DNA of 33,514 nucleotides from Chromera velia (taxonomy: Eukaryota > Sar > Chromeraceae), in assembly GCA_018398765.1 (NCBI GenBank), contig JAHBMJ010000631.1, positions 77,387 to 110,900 of the forward strand, in the 5' to 3' direction. Each line of letters opens with the position of its first letter. Position 1 is the stretch's first letter. The notes beneath the pieces are model-generated. The model was not told the DNA's origin and did no database searches. It was given only the letters and a program-made list of their open reading frames with translations. Positions 21,275 through 30,819 of this stretch are shown in pieces. Made by a program: the position numbers and the translations under genes.

Positions 21275-24200
21275 ATGGTAGCCACGACTAGAGTGAGGGA
21301 TGCCTCGGTCCGCTTTTTGTTGTTGAATGTGAATGGGGTGAGAAGTAAAGAAGACAACGGTTCCCTTTCCCGTTGGCTGGCCGAGAAAGATCCTGACCTA
21401 GCCATCTTCACAGAAGCAATGGACGTAACGAGGGATATCTTTTGTGGGGGGTGGAAAGGCAAAAACTTCAGCCACCGTGAGTAGTACCGGCAGTAACTAG
21501 GTACGCGCAGAGCAGCCCATGATAGGGACGGCAGGAGTGGGGGTTTTTGTATGTTTGTAAAAGAGGAACGGTGGAGCGAGCTGAAACTTGAAATCTCCCT
21601 CGTGGGCCCGAGTCTAATTGAAGTGAAGATTACAGTGGATGGGCACAGGGTGCATGTATTCAGTCTTTACCTTCTCGGATAGGGGGATGAAATGCCTTTA
21701 GCATGGGGAAGGGGGCGGCCGTGCCGCACGGCCTCGCCGCGCGGCAGCACGGCCCCCCTCCGTACTATAAAAAAAGGGTTCCGTGCTGCCGGGCCGTGCA
21801 GTGTAGCAGCAAGATTTTTTCTAGTATGCGTTATGCTTTCCTCAGCCTTCACGACATTAAGAGGGCAAATGCAGCTATGTGCAGCTGAGCATCAAGCCAA
21901 GCGTAACCAGACTTGTCTATACAGGTACACGACTCGGAAGTTAAGGCCGGAGGGGGGGGTCGTTGCCATTCCATAGGGGGCGATTGTTCGTCCAGAGTCT
22001 TTTTGGCTAGCTTTAATGGTCTACCGTGCAGCACGCCCCCCCCCTTGTACTGCGAACCTGGACCGCGCTCTACGTGGACCGGGACCCCCGCCCCCCCGAT
22101 ATCACCCCTCTATCTTCCCGGGTCCTGATCTGATCACAGGGACAGTAGGGTCCCTAACTTCTTGAAAAATATGTTTGGGGGGGTCCCTCTTGAGGCAGAC
22201 AGGGTGGTGATGGGGGATTTTAATGCGCACTCAGGCAGCCGTGTCCCCAAAAATCTTTTATGGTCCCGTGCAGATCTCCTCCTCCCGCCGAGGGATTCTG
22301 GGGGGGTTGATAGGAGGGGAGAAAATGATAAGGGCTTGGAGGAGCCTGACAGACCCTCGTTCGTCCGCACATCTCAGTGTAGCAAAGACATTGACCGCAG
22401 TGGGAGGGACTTTAATACGTCACTTTATTCAAATTTGTAATGATATGAATCTTGTTCCTTTGAACGGACTGACGGGAGAAGCAGGGGGAGAGTCCTTTAT
22501 TTTTCCTGGTGAGTGCACCCACTATTCCAGACAGAGCAGCATGTCTACGCTTACTTCCCTCATTGATTACGTACTTACTGATTCATCTACTGTACAGAGG
22601 GTTTCTGATTGGAAGGTTAACTTTGATGGTATTGCCTCTTCTAACCATATGACCGTTTCCTTCTCCTTTTCCCCCCCCTTGGCCGAACCCGAATCCGAAG
22701 ATGCTCTCCCACCTCACCAAAACCTCTCTGATTGTCCTTCCCTTTTCTGTTCAAACCGCACAGCCCCGGTCTTTGATGAAGAAATCGTGCCGCTTACAGC
22801 AGTGGTGAGATCGTTTACTGAGGATCGATGGCCTGGCTTGTAGGCCTATCATGAGCAGATCGAACCATTCGAGGAGCCGCCTGCTCCTCCACCTCCCCCA
22901 GTGTCCACGCATCCCCAACCAGGGCTGACTTCAGAGGGCGGTAACGATCATGCATGTCTGCACAGGTTAGTTGAGGAATGGTCGTATGTGCTGGTAAGGC
23001 CGATCAAGCAAACAGGGGACAAGGGGCCTGGCCTAGAAGGTAGACGATTAAAGAAAGAGGCATGGTTTGATTCGGAATGTAAAGCTTTACAGAAAGAGGT
23101 TAAAGAGGCAGACGAGAGATGGAAGCTAGTGAGAGATGGGAATGGAAGGGGAATAGAGTTTGATAGAGTGCAGAGGCTTTTCCGAGTCCGTCGTACTCTG
23201 TTCAAAAGAAAGAGAGTTGCGTGAGAGAGAGCACAAGCCCGGAAGGTACAAGAAGAGTTGTTAAAAGACCCACTTACTATTTAGAGGAGAAAGAAAAAAG
23301 CTGCCTCAGCTGGGGGAGCCTCCCGTCCTTCTCCACGTGAGTTCTCGAATCATTGGGCGGGGGTGTTTGAAGACAAGAATGAAGAGCCTCTCCCTTCTAC
23401 CCTCCCATCTGCCCCTCCTCCTTTCCACCCTTCTATTTTGCCCTTCTCTTTCCATCAAATCTCCTCTGCTCTAAAGAAAATGAATAGAAAAAAAACCTCC
23501 GGCCTTGAAAGAATCTCCCCCGCTCAGTTTGACCTTTGTTTTACGCACTCAGCGCTCTCTCGTTTTTTACTTTTTGTTTTGTTTAATTGTATGCATATCT
23601 TTGCTTGCTGGCCTTTCTCCTAGAATATGCTGCGTATCTGCCCTGTCCCTAAAGGCCCTGCCTCTCCTTCTTTCAATGAATGGAAGCCTATTCACATTGT
23701 CAACCCTTTTGCAAAACTTTTTGGTTTGCTGATGGACGGCCGTGTGCGCTCTCAAGTTGAGCTTGACATCAGGCAGTTAGGTTTCAGATAAGGGGTGGGA
23801 ACGAGGGAAGGGGTAGGCGTGCTTGTCTCTGCTATTTTCTCCTCTAAAAAGAAAAAGAAAGCTCTGCTGGCAGGCTTTATTGATTTTTCCAAAGCCTTCA
23901 ACACTGTGCTGAGAGGTAAGCTAATTCAGTCTGAGAAACTGAGAAGAGAGGGTGTGTGTGAGGCAGATGTGTGCATGATCTGTGAAATATACAGGGAGGT
24001 CTGGGGAAAGGTAGACGGGGACTCTTTGCATTTTTGGGAGGGCGCTGGGATAAAGCAAGGTGATGCTCTCTCTCCCATTCTCTTTCTTATCTATATTAAT
24101 AACCTTCCCCATGTATGTTCAGTTAGTAAGAACGAGGGGGCCGTAGACAAAGAAGCAGAGGGAGCAGGATGGTTAGACAGCGGAATGGGGGAGGGCAGCG

Positions 24201-25600
24201 ATGAGGAGCCCAAGAGAGAGCCCGAACCTGTCCTCCTTGACAACTGCATCTTAGGCAGTCTGGGGTATGCGGATGATCTCTGTTTCCTTGCTCATTCCGT
24301 CTCAGATCTGCAAAAGAAGTTCTCAGCCTTGGAAGGGTATTGCAAGGAATGGGGATTGACTGTGAACTTAAAAAAAACAAAAATCTTGCGTCTGTCTGCC
24401 TTGGCTCTGGGGCAGTCTACAGGTAGAGTTGTATATGGTGGGAGGGAAGTTAAATAGACATCCGAATACAAATATCTGGGATGTGTTTTCTTTGAAGGGG
24501 GGTGCTTGAACAAAACAATTGAGTCCCGTATTGCTTCTGCTTCGCGGGCTCTGGGAGGGGTAATTGGGTTGATTGCAAGCATGGGCCTGCTCAGCATTGA
24601 TGCGTAGGTAACAGTCTTTAAAGCCTGCTGGACCCCCGTAGCGCTCTACTGCCTTGAATGTCTGCCAGTGCGGGATGCAGACCTGCTCACTTTTGATGCT
24701 TTACAGCTTCGATTTGCCCGTTGGTATGGTCATTTGTCTGCTTGCAGCCTCTGCCTGCCCTCTCTTTACATCCTTGGTCTTCTTCCCTGCAAAGCCCTTC
24801 TCTGCTTCCACGTAGCTGACTGGTGGCACTCTCTTTCCATCATAACACACACTATTTCTGCAGCCATGTTGTATGCCTAGAAGAATAACTGCTGCCAATA
24901 ATTCACAAAGTCTATAGACAGGCTGCTTTGTTTGGCTGATTTAATTTCTGTCTGCTCGCTGAGGGTCGAGCCCGATCTGTCTTCCCAACGCGGGCAGAAT
25001 GGTCATAAGGCATAAGGCACTGGCTCACTTTTCTTCAAGGGCAAGGTGAGACAAACAGTTGCAAAGGAATGTATGAAGGCTTCTGAGGATGATGGGCAAT
25101 CTTCTTCTCACTTTTTCTTCCTTGCTAGACTCACCCCTCTGCAGCGTAACTTCCCATCTTCCCGCCGTATGTTTATTTTTCTCCTCTACAGCAAATCGTC
25201 CTCCAGTGTTTTTTCTATCTCTGCCCTTTCCTGTTCTGCCCTGTCGTTTACAGATGGCTCAATCTTTTCTTTTTTGTGCATGCTGACATATAACCCGATC
25301 GGTGGGTAAGGTGGGCTGCCTGTTGGTTGCTCTGATAGAAAGCTGTGCACCTATCAAACCTGCTGCCAGTGTGTAGATGATTTTATTCATTGGCTCTCTG
25401 TCTACTCCTGATGGACTGCCGAATAAGGCTTTTTGCAGTAGTTAGCATTAATTCAATCAGACCGTTTCACTCGTTGTGACTCACCCTTTGCATCCGTCTC
25501 CTTTTCTTATCTGGGGGTTCGCAAGTTCATCACATCGCTCTTGCGCTCTCAACCCTCTCTTCTCTTTATGATTTCTTGTCATATTATAGTAAATGATTGA
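21275..25600 (+). pseudogene. LINE ORF2 remnant: APE endonuclease and reverse transcriptase
   Basis: The endonuclease begins at ATG 21275 with LNVNGVRSK and DPDLAIFTEA, resumes with VVMGDFNAHSGS (about 22203) and ends with a SSNH-type motif (about 22638). The reverse transcriptase has motif A GFIDFSKAFNTV (about 23873; the second Asp of the usual FDxV is Asn), motif B GIKQGDALSPILF (about 24050) and motif C YADD (24266-24277). The thumb-like region carries EYKYLGC (about 24464). Downstream the frame stays readable to TGA 25598-25600. From about 22410 to 25600 a single frame is kept, broken only by stops: TAG 22841, 23282, 23621, 24455, 24605, 24878, 25439; TAA 23789, 24899, 25013, 25307, 25424; TGA 23222, 25409. 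Upstream are TAG 21482, TAA 21491 and TAG 21680. It is non-functional. Confidence 0.85.
21690..22135. mobile_element. Probable insertion inside the LINE endonuclease, GC-palindrome rich
   Basis: Endonuclease-like coding stops making sense after FSLYLLG-x-GDEM (about 21690) and resumes at about 22138 in another frame. The intervening ~445 bp has no endonuclease motif. It holds a perfect GGCCGTGC-c-GCACGGCC hairpin (21717-21733), a 10-bp inverted pair (21743-21752 and 21781-21790), and G/C homopolymer runs near 21950 and 22030-22100. Boundaries and any target duplication are uncertain. Confidence 0.4.
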
Positions 25601-25710
25601 TTAGATTAAGTTCAAATAATTGTTGTCTACTTAGCTTGCAGCTGGCATAATTGAACAGACCCATGCATGTATGCACCGCCCGGGAATTCTAACTCCACCT
25701 AGGGTTTGGC

Positions 25711-25712
25711 AT

Positions 25713-25747
<35 letters not shown>

Positions 25748-25751
25748 AAAA
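25711..25751 (+). repeat. (AATC)n 3' tail of the LINE
   Basis: About nine ATCA/AATC units, one of them imperfect, end in a short A run. They follow a ~110-bp 3' UTR after the last in-frame stop. Short tandem 3' tails are common in APE-type LINEs, and this marks the insertion junction. Confidence 0.75.
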
Positions 25752-26466
25752 TATTTCCCAAGTTCCTAACTGACCAGGCCTTGAAATACTTCGCGAACAA
25801 TTTGAAATGTGAGTGTGTTGTCTTCAATATCGGAAAATGATGTTTTCTAATTTATTTTAAATTTTTTTTAATCGCCATCTCTGTCATATGCATATTTCTT
25901 TTTCAAAAAAAGTTATCATTTTAGCCGCAAGTCACACACTTTAGCACAATTGAATAGAGAAACCAAATTTTTTTACTACCGTGCAGGTATGGTTTGTGGT
26001 TTATGGTTGGGGTGCGCCTCAGTGCAGGGTATACTAAACATGGCTAGCCCCCCTTATGCTAGGTAGGCATGCATGCTAACGAGCCGATCCATGCTGCATA
26101 CTTTTGCAGACTTACTTCCGCGCGCAACGCGCGCGAACTGACTTGTATTTTAATATTAGTACGTATACGTATGCACATGCATGCATGGCAATTAATATAC
26201 ATGCATGTGTACGTGTTTAAATTGAGTTACCATGCCGATCCTGCAGGAAAGGTTTCTGAAACGGGAGGCAATTGCATGGGAAGGATAGAGACAAGGTAAC
26301 ACCCAGCTGTCAACGATAGCGCTCCGGGAGCCTGCCTTCAAACCGACACTCGCAATTATGTCCTTGCTCAGTAGTTCCTGCGGGGGCTGTTGGTTTGTTT
26401 GAGGTCTAAATTGGTTTCAGAGTGGAAGCAATAGGGCTCTTCGTTTTCCTGGAAGCACCTTCAAAG
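25752..26466. promoter_or_regulatory. Intergenic region upstream of the kinase gene
   Basis: This is an AT-rich left half, then a GCGCGCAACGCGCGC block (about 26120-26134), then an ATATTA/TACGTATACGTA-like stretch and several TGCATGCATG units (26165-26210). It resembles the region upstream of the nitrite reductase in having an alternating CG block next to AT-rich DNA. It probably contains the kinase promoter and 5' UTR. No gene is seen. Confidence 0.35.
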
Positions 26467-26961
26467 ATGTTTTGGCCATCGCTTCTCCCTTTTGTCTTCC
26501 TCGCGACGCTGCACGGAGCTGCGGGCCTAAGGGAAACAACCAGACTCGATTCGGAGTCTTTTCTTCAAGAGGGAAAAGGAGACGGCTCGAGGTTGTCCTT
26601 TTTACAGCATGAGGAAACGGACGGAAGCTGGCAGATGGCGTTGAAAAAAGAGGTCAAGACCTTACCCTTGGGTCCGCCGTCTCCAGACACAAACGCCTTC
26701 AGTGCGCCAGGTCTGCATGACTGCATGCACCCATCTTGTATCTCTCTTCTCAACCAAACACGTCCAGACTGTTTCGAAGATGCATTGGAACCTCAAAACA
26801 GCTTATTCATGGCATCTTGTGCGCCTACCTTGACAAAGAAAGAGTCTCTTTAGAAGCGCTGGTTGGCTTCGTACAGACAACTGTGGGAGACGCGAATGTG
26901 TTTGAGTGGTATATATGACTTCGAACGCATGTACGCACGTGCACACCTGTGAAAATGCGCG

Positions 26962-26995
<34 letters not shown>

Positions 26996-27031
26996 TGCGT
27001 GTGTGTGTGCGTGCGTGTGTGCGTGCATGTG

Positions 27032-27067
<36 letters not shown>

Positions 27068-27068
27068 C

Positions 27069-27139
<71 letters not shown>

Positions 27140-28147
27140 ATATGTGTACATACATGTATGTATGTGTGGGTGCAGGTTGGACGTCAGATGATGTGTCGGG
27201 GTCCCTGGAAGAAATCAAGGGAGAAGAAGGAGACGAACAAGAGGCAGTGGTAGAAGAAAGAAAAGAAGATGAGGAAGAAGAGAAAAAAGAAAGGGAAAAG
27301 GGAGCCTTGGGAACTGAAAAAGAGAAAGAACGGACTTCTGCTCGCACCGCAAGCAGCCCGAGAGCTGCCGATGCTTCGGTTCAGGCTGTTTCTCGTCTCC
27401 TGCTTACAGCCCCAGGTGATGATTGCTCGTATGAAATCTTGATGGACGTCAAAGACGAGCACTGCCCCAGAGGATTTCAGGTCCGTCCGTCAGCTCCCTC
27501 GCTTCTTTCTGCCTGCGACTGCATAGACAAACAGTTTGTTGTTCACGCATGCATACATGCATGGTTGTGGATCGATGGCTGCACTCAATCAACTTGTTTT
27601 AACGGAAGGAAGGAAGGAAGGAAGGAAACTTTCGTCCTATCCTCCAGACACCTCCAGAGGTTTCAAGGACCAGCTTATGCATACTCTCTCTCAAGTTGAA
27701 AAAAACTACGTGGAGGGAGCTTGATCCCTCTATCTCTCCCCGTTAGTTAGCCCGACGGCCTTCCTCCTTTCTGACCTGACTTCCCTCTCTCAATTTCCCT
27801 ATCTTCCTCCCTTCTTCCCTCCCCCCTTTCCATCCGAAACCCTTCTTGATCCCCTCTCCGTCTCCTCCCCTGCTTCTCCTGACACTCCACTCAGATTTTC
27901 GTTCGTTCGATCTTTCTCCCCAATCCCCTCACTTCCTCCCTCATGCCGCCCTTCCATCCCTTTGGCATCTTCGGTCACGCACCTCCAACCCACCCCCATC
28001 CCTCCCCAACATACATGCACATATACATGCACACATGCATACCATGTTCGTTCATTTTTTGATGTGTGTGTGTGTGTGTGTGTGCCTGTGTGTGCCTGTG
28101 TGTGCCTGTGTGTGCCTGTGTGTGCCTGTGCCTGTGCGTGTGTGTCT

Positions 28148-28192
<45 letters not shown>

Positions 28193-28203
28193 CGTGTGCG
28201 TGT

Positions 28204-28236
<33 letters not shown>

Positions 28237-29851
28237 TGTGTATATTCACTTCAGGTTGGTAGTTAGAGGTCCGCGTAATCAGCATGAGCGGCATGACAAC
28301 CATGATTGCAAATATCAGCAACCAGATGTTGTAATGTTCCTTTTGGCCCCCTACCGATGATGCGTGCGTGCAGCCGACAGGGTTCCGCCTGGGAGGGGGG
28401 GCGTTTGCCTCCGTGGAACGAATGGAGAACAGCACGCGTCTGATCAGAGCCTCCCTTGACCTTGACGGGGGCATGGAACTTGGGAAAGGGAAAGAGAGGC
28501 TCTCCGAAAGGTGCCAAAAAATGGCAGAGGACACTACGCACTTCGCAGTGAAGGTGATGGACATTGCAGGAAAAACAAAGATGGATGGCAGCAGGCGAGT
28601 GTCGAGGCTGCTTGTGCCATCGGAGAAGGCAAGGCAGGAGGGGTGCAGGCACGAACGGCTCGCCAAGAGGACCGATGTGGTGCCCTGCATGTTCAAGGGA
28701 TGGGAGTCAGTCAGCCAGTCACTCTGTATGTTTGTCTGCGTGTCTGCCTGTACACCTTTGATTATGTGTGTATGTGTGTATGTGTGTGCGCGTGTGCGTA
28801 CGTGTGAATGCGTGTGTGTGCCTGTACTTTTGTCGTTGCGTTGCTTCGTGGCGGGGGGGCTATTTGGGAGAAGCAGGGGGGTGCCTTCCTTTCTGTGGGG
28901 AGGTGTTTTGTTTGTTTGTTCTAGGAATGGAAGTTTCGGTGTGAGGCGGAAGGACAGAGAAGGGAAAGTGCGTTTGCCGGAATCTCTCTCCCTTCGGTTA
29001 ATTGCGTGGCGTCAAGAAAGAACCAGTGGCTCGAAAGGCTTAATTTGCGGAGACAGATTATGGACTGATTTATGGTTCGGGTTTGTTTGTTTTGGTCACA
29101 GTTATTTGATTCTCTTTTCGATGGAATGCGTTAATTTGTGTGCATGGCTCCGGACTTGCAGATGCGGTGGGGTTTCTTACTTTGTGATGGAATCTCTTGC
29201 CTTCTCTCTCCGAGAGGTCTGTCTGTTTGTTTGTCTGTCTCTCTGTTTGTCTGTTTGTCTGTCTCTCTGTTTGTCTGTTTGTCTGTCAGCTGATCGAATT
29301 AGCATGGAGTGGCGGCATTCGTGGAAGGTTTTGACAATCATCTTCAGAGTTGTCTATTTTCTCTGCCATTCTGTCTTGGAAACTCTTCCTGTTTTTGTGA
29401 GTTTCTCCTTTCTTCGAAAGATGGGTATGTCTGGTTTCGGCAGAAAGATTCAACTCGGAACTTCGGCTTCAAGTCAGCATACAAGCACAGATCGAAAGCT
29501 TCAAACTCTCTAAGTGTATGATGATGTAAATGCGAGCTGAATCTCTGGATCGTTCTGTCTGGCCTTGCCTGCTCAAGTATGCTTGCACTTGTGTGCGCGT
29601 GGGTGGACGGTGCATTCTGTCGACCTGCCTGTCTCTGGGTAGGTATCTCTGTATCTCCTTTCTCCTCTCTCCACATACCGCGCTCTCTCTCTGTCTGTCT
29701 GCCTGTCTGCGTGTCGGTCTCTCTCTTTCTTTTTCTCTTTCTCTCTCTCTTTCTTGCTCTCTTTCTCTCTTTCTCTCTTTCTCTCTTGCTCTCTTGCTCT
29801 CTTGCTCTCTTGCTCTCTTTCTCTCGTTCTCTCTTTCTCTCGTTCCCTGTT

Positions 29852-29883
<32 letters not shown>

Positions 29884-30819
29884 TGTGTGTGCGTACGCGT
29901 TTGCACTTGAGAGAGTGAGTAAGTGAGTGATAGAGCGAGCGAGCGAGCAAGTGAGTGAGTGAGTGAATTTGTGAGTGTGCAAGTGAGTGAGTAGATGTGC
30001 GTGTGCGTGTTTGTGTGCGCGTGTGTGTGTGCTTCTTCAGCGCCTCCCCCCTTCTGCAGAGGTCTGTGGCACTGTCCGCTTTGCTGGGCGGACCTCCATA
30101 GGAATCTGTGCTCCTCTCTCCGTATGTGCTGCCAGCTCTTTGCATGGCTGCCACCCTGCCTCCATGCCTGGCCGCCTGTCCTTCCTCACCGATGCTTGCA
30201 AACAATGTGCAGGCCGTCTGGAGAAGCAGCAATGCGCAGCCTCGGCGTATCGATTTGAAGATGAGCGAGAGGCTCGCGAAAGCCCTGGTGGGAGCTGTAG
30301 AGAAAATGGCAGACGCGGGTTGCTCCCACAACGACCTCCACTCCAGTCAGTCAGTCAGTCAGTCAGTCTTTGCGTGCGTCAGCTGGTTTGCTGATGATCT
30401 TCGCGGTTCCTGGAAATTGAACGTATTTGTCAGTGCACAGCGGGATGTATTCAAGCGCTGTGTGTATGTTTGTGCGTGCAGAAAACATCATGTTCGACTG
30501 GGAGGGTCGTGTGAAGCTGGTCGACTTCGGTCAGTCTTCCTGCACGAAGGGACTGAAAGAGCTTTCGGACAAGTACAAGAGAGTCATTGTGAAAGACAAC
30601 CTGGGAACGTCTCTGTGCACAGAATTTTGGGGCCCCATGAGGCAGGAGATTATAGGCGGCGGTTGGTTGAAAGACGTGTGCGACCGCTGGAAGGGAGGGT
30701 GGGGGTATACTTTTGGATCTTTCAGGGAGTACGCAGACAAGCCTGCACTCAGCAGTGAAGAGCTGTGCGGATTGAAAATTTTTGACTCCAGTGAGTGCGG
30801 CATTTCCCCTGAAAAGTGA
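26467..30819 (+). CDS. Secreted protein kinase with acidic N-terminal region, six exons
   Basis: Exons: 26467-26710, 27176-27480, 28374-28705, 29162-29216, 30213-30345, 30482-30819. They join in phase to 468 residues. The chosen ATG starts a signal peptide (residues 1-21: MFWP then a hydrophobic run ending GAAGL). Residues ~82-160 are Glu/Lys-rich and probably disordered. The kinase fold begins with the glycine loop LGGGAFASV (189-197), then Lys243 in FAVKV after a ~30-residue insertion. Next come an acidic helix-C stretch, the hinge YFVMESL, the catalytic loop HNDLHSKN (351-358; Asp353, Asn358) and DFG (371-373). The usual HRD Arg is Asn, so this is a non-RD kinase. Only ~95 residues follow DFG and no APE or DxWxxG motif is obvious, so the C-lobe is short or divergent. 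A signal peptide plus a divergent kinase recalls apicomplexan rhoptry kinases, but this is analogy, not a family assignment. Confidence 0.8.
26957..27140. repeat. (GC)n-(GA)n-(GT)n compound microsatellite in kinase intron 1
   Basis: Alternating CG (about 26957-26977) switches to GA (26978-26995) and then to about 140 bases of mostly GT with GC interruptions. Alternating purine-pyrimidine tracts of this kind are prone to form Z-DNA. All frames through it are spurious. Confidence 0.9.
27604..27627. repeat. (GGAA)n in kinase intron 2
   Basis: Six GGAA units lie within the intron between exons 2 and 3. Confidence 0.9.
28063..28240. repeat. (GT)n with TGTGTGCCTG decamer array, kinase intron 2
   Basis: Plain GT repeats flank about five tandem copies of TGTGTGCCTG (28080-28129). 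A GCGCGC block (28207-28220) sits between GT tracts near the right end. Confidence 0.9.
29217..29288 (+). repeat. (GTCT/GTTT)n array starting at the splice donor of kinase exon 4
   Basis: The intron starts with GTCTGTCTGTTTG and continues as GTCT/GTTT/CTCT tetramers for about 70 bases. The first unit provides the donor GT. Confidence 0.9.
29690..29995. repeat. CT-rich, GT and GAGT tracts in kinase intron 4
   Basis: TTTCTC/CTTGCTCT hexamer-like repeats (about 29718-29866) are followed by GT repeats (29868-29890) and then (GAGT/GAGC)n units (about 29911-29995). This is the longest intron in the gene, at 996 bases. Confidence 0.9.
30346..30368 (+). repeat. (GTCA)n array at the splice donor of kinase exon 5
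   Basis: Nearly six perfect GTCA units begin exactly at the donor GT. Confidence 0.9.

Larger units (their letters stand above)
19150..25751 (+). mobile_element. Degenerate APE-type LINE (non-LTR retrotransposon) with chromodomain
   Basis: The order is coiled-coil ORF1, a chromodomain frame, an APE-like endonuclease, a reverse transcriptase, a 3' UTR, then an (AATC)n tail at 25711-25751. That layout is typical of LINEs with APE endonuclease and short 3' tandem repeats. The 5' limit (about 19150) is placed where AT-rich flank gives way to the element and is approximate. The copy is dead: at least 17 in-frame stops, one frameshift near 22410, and a foreign-looking segment in the endonuclease. 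No target-site duplication was identified. Confidence 0.85.

Noticed and set aside
28063..28240. Cys/Val-rich and His/Thr-rich open frames over the GT arrays
   Set aside because: These are translations of GT/CA microsatellites inside a kinase intron.
29344..29982. Long minus-strand Arg/Glu/Lys-rich frame
   Set aside because: It is the antisense reading of CT-rich repeats in kinase intron 4.
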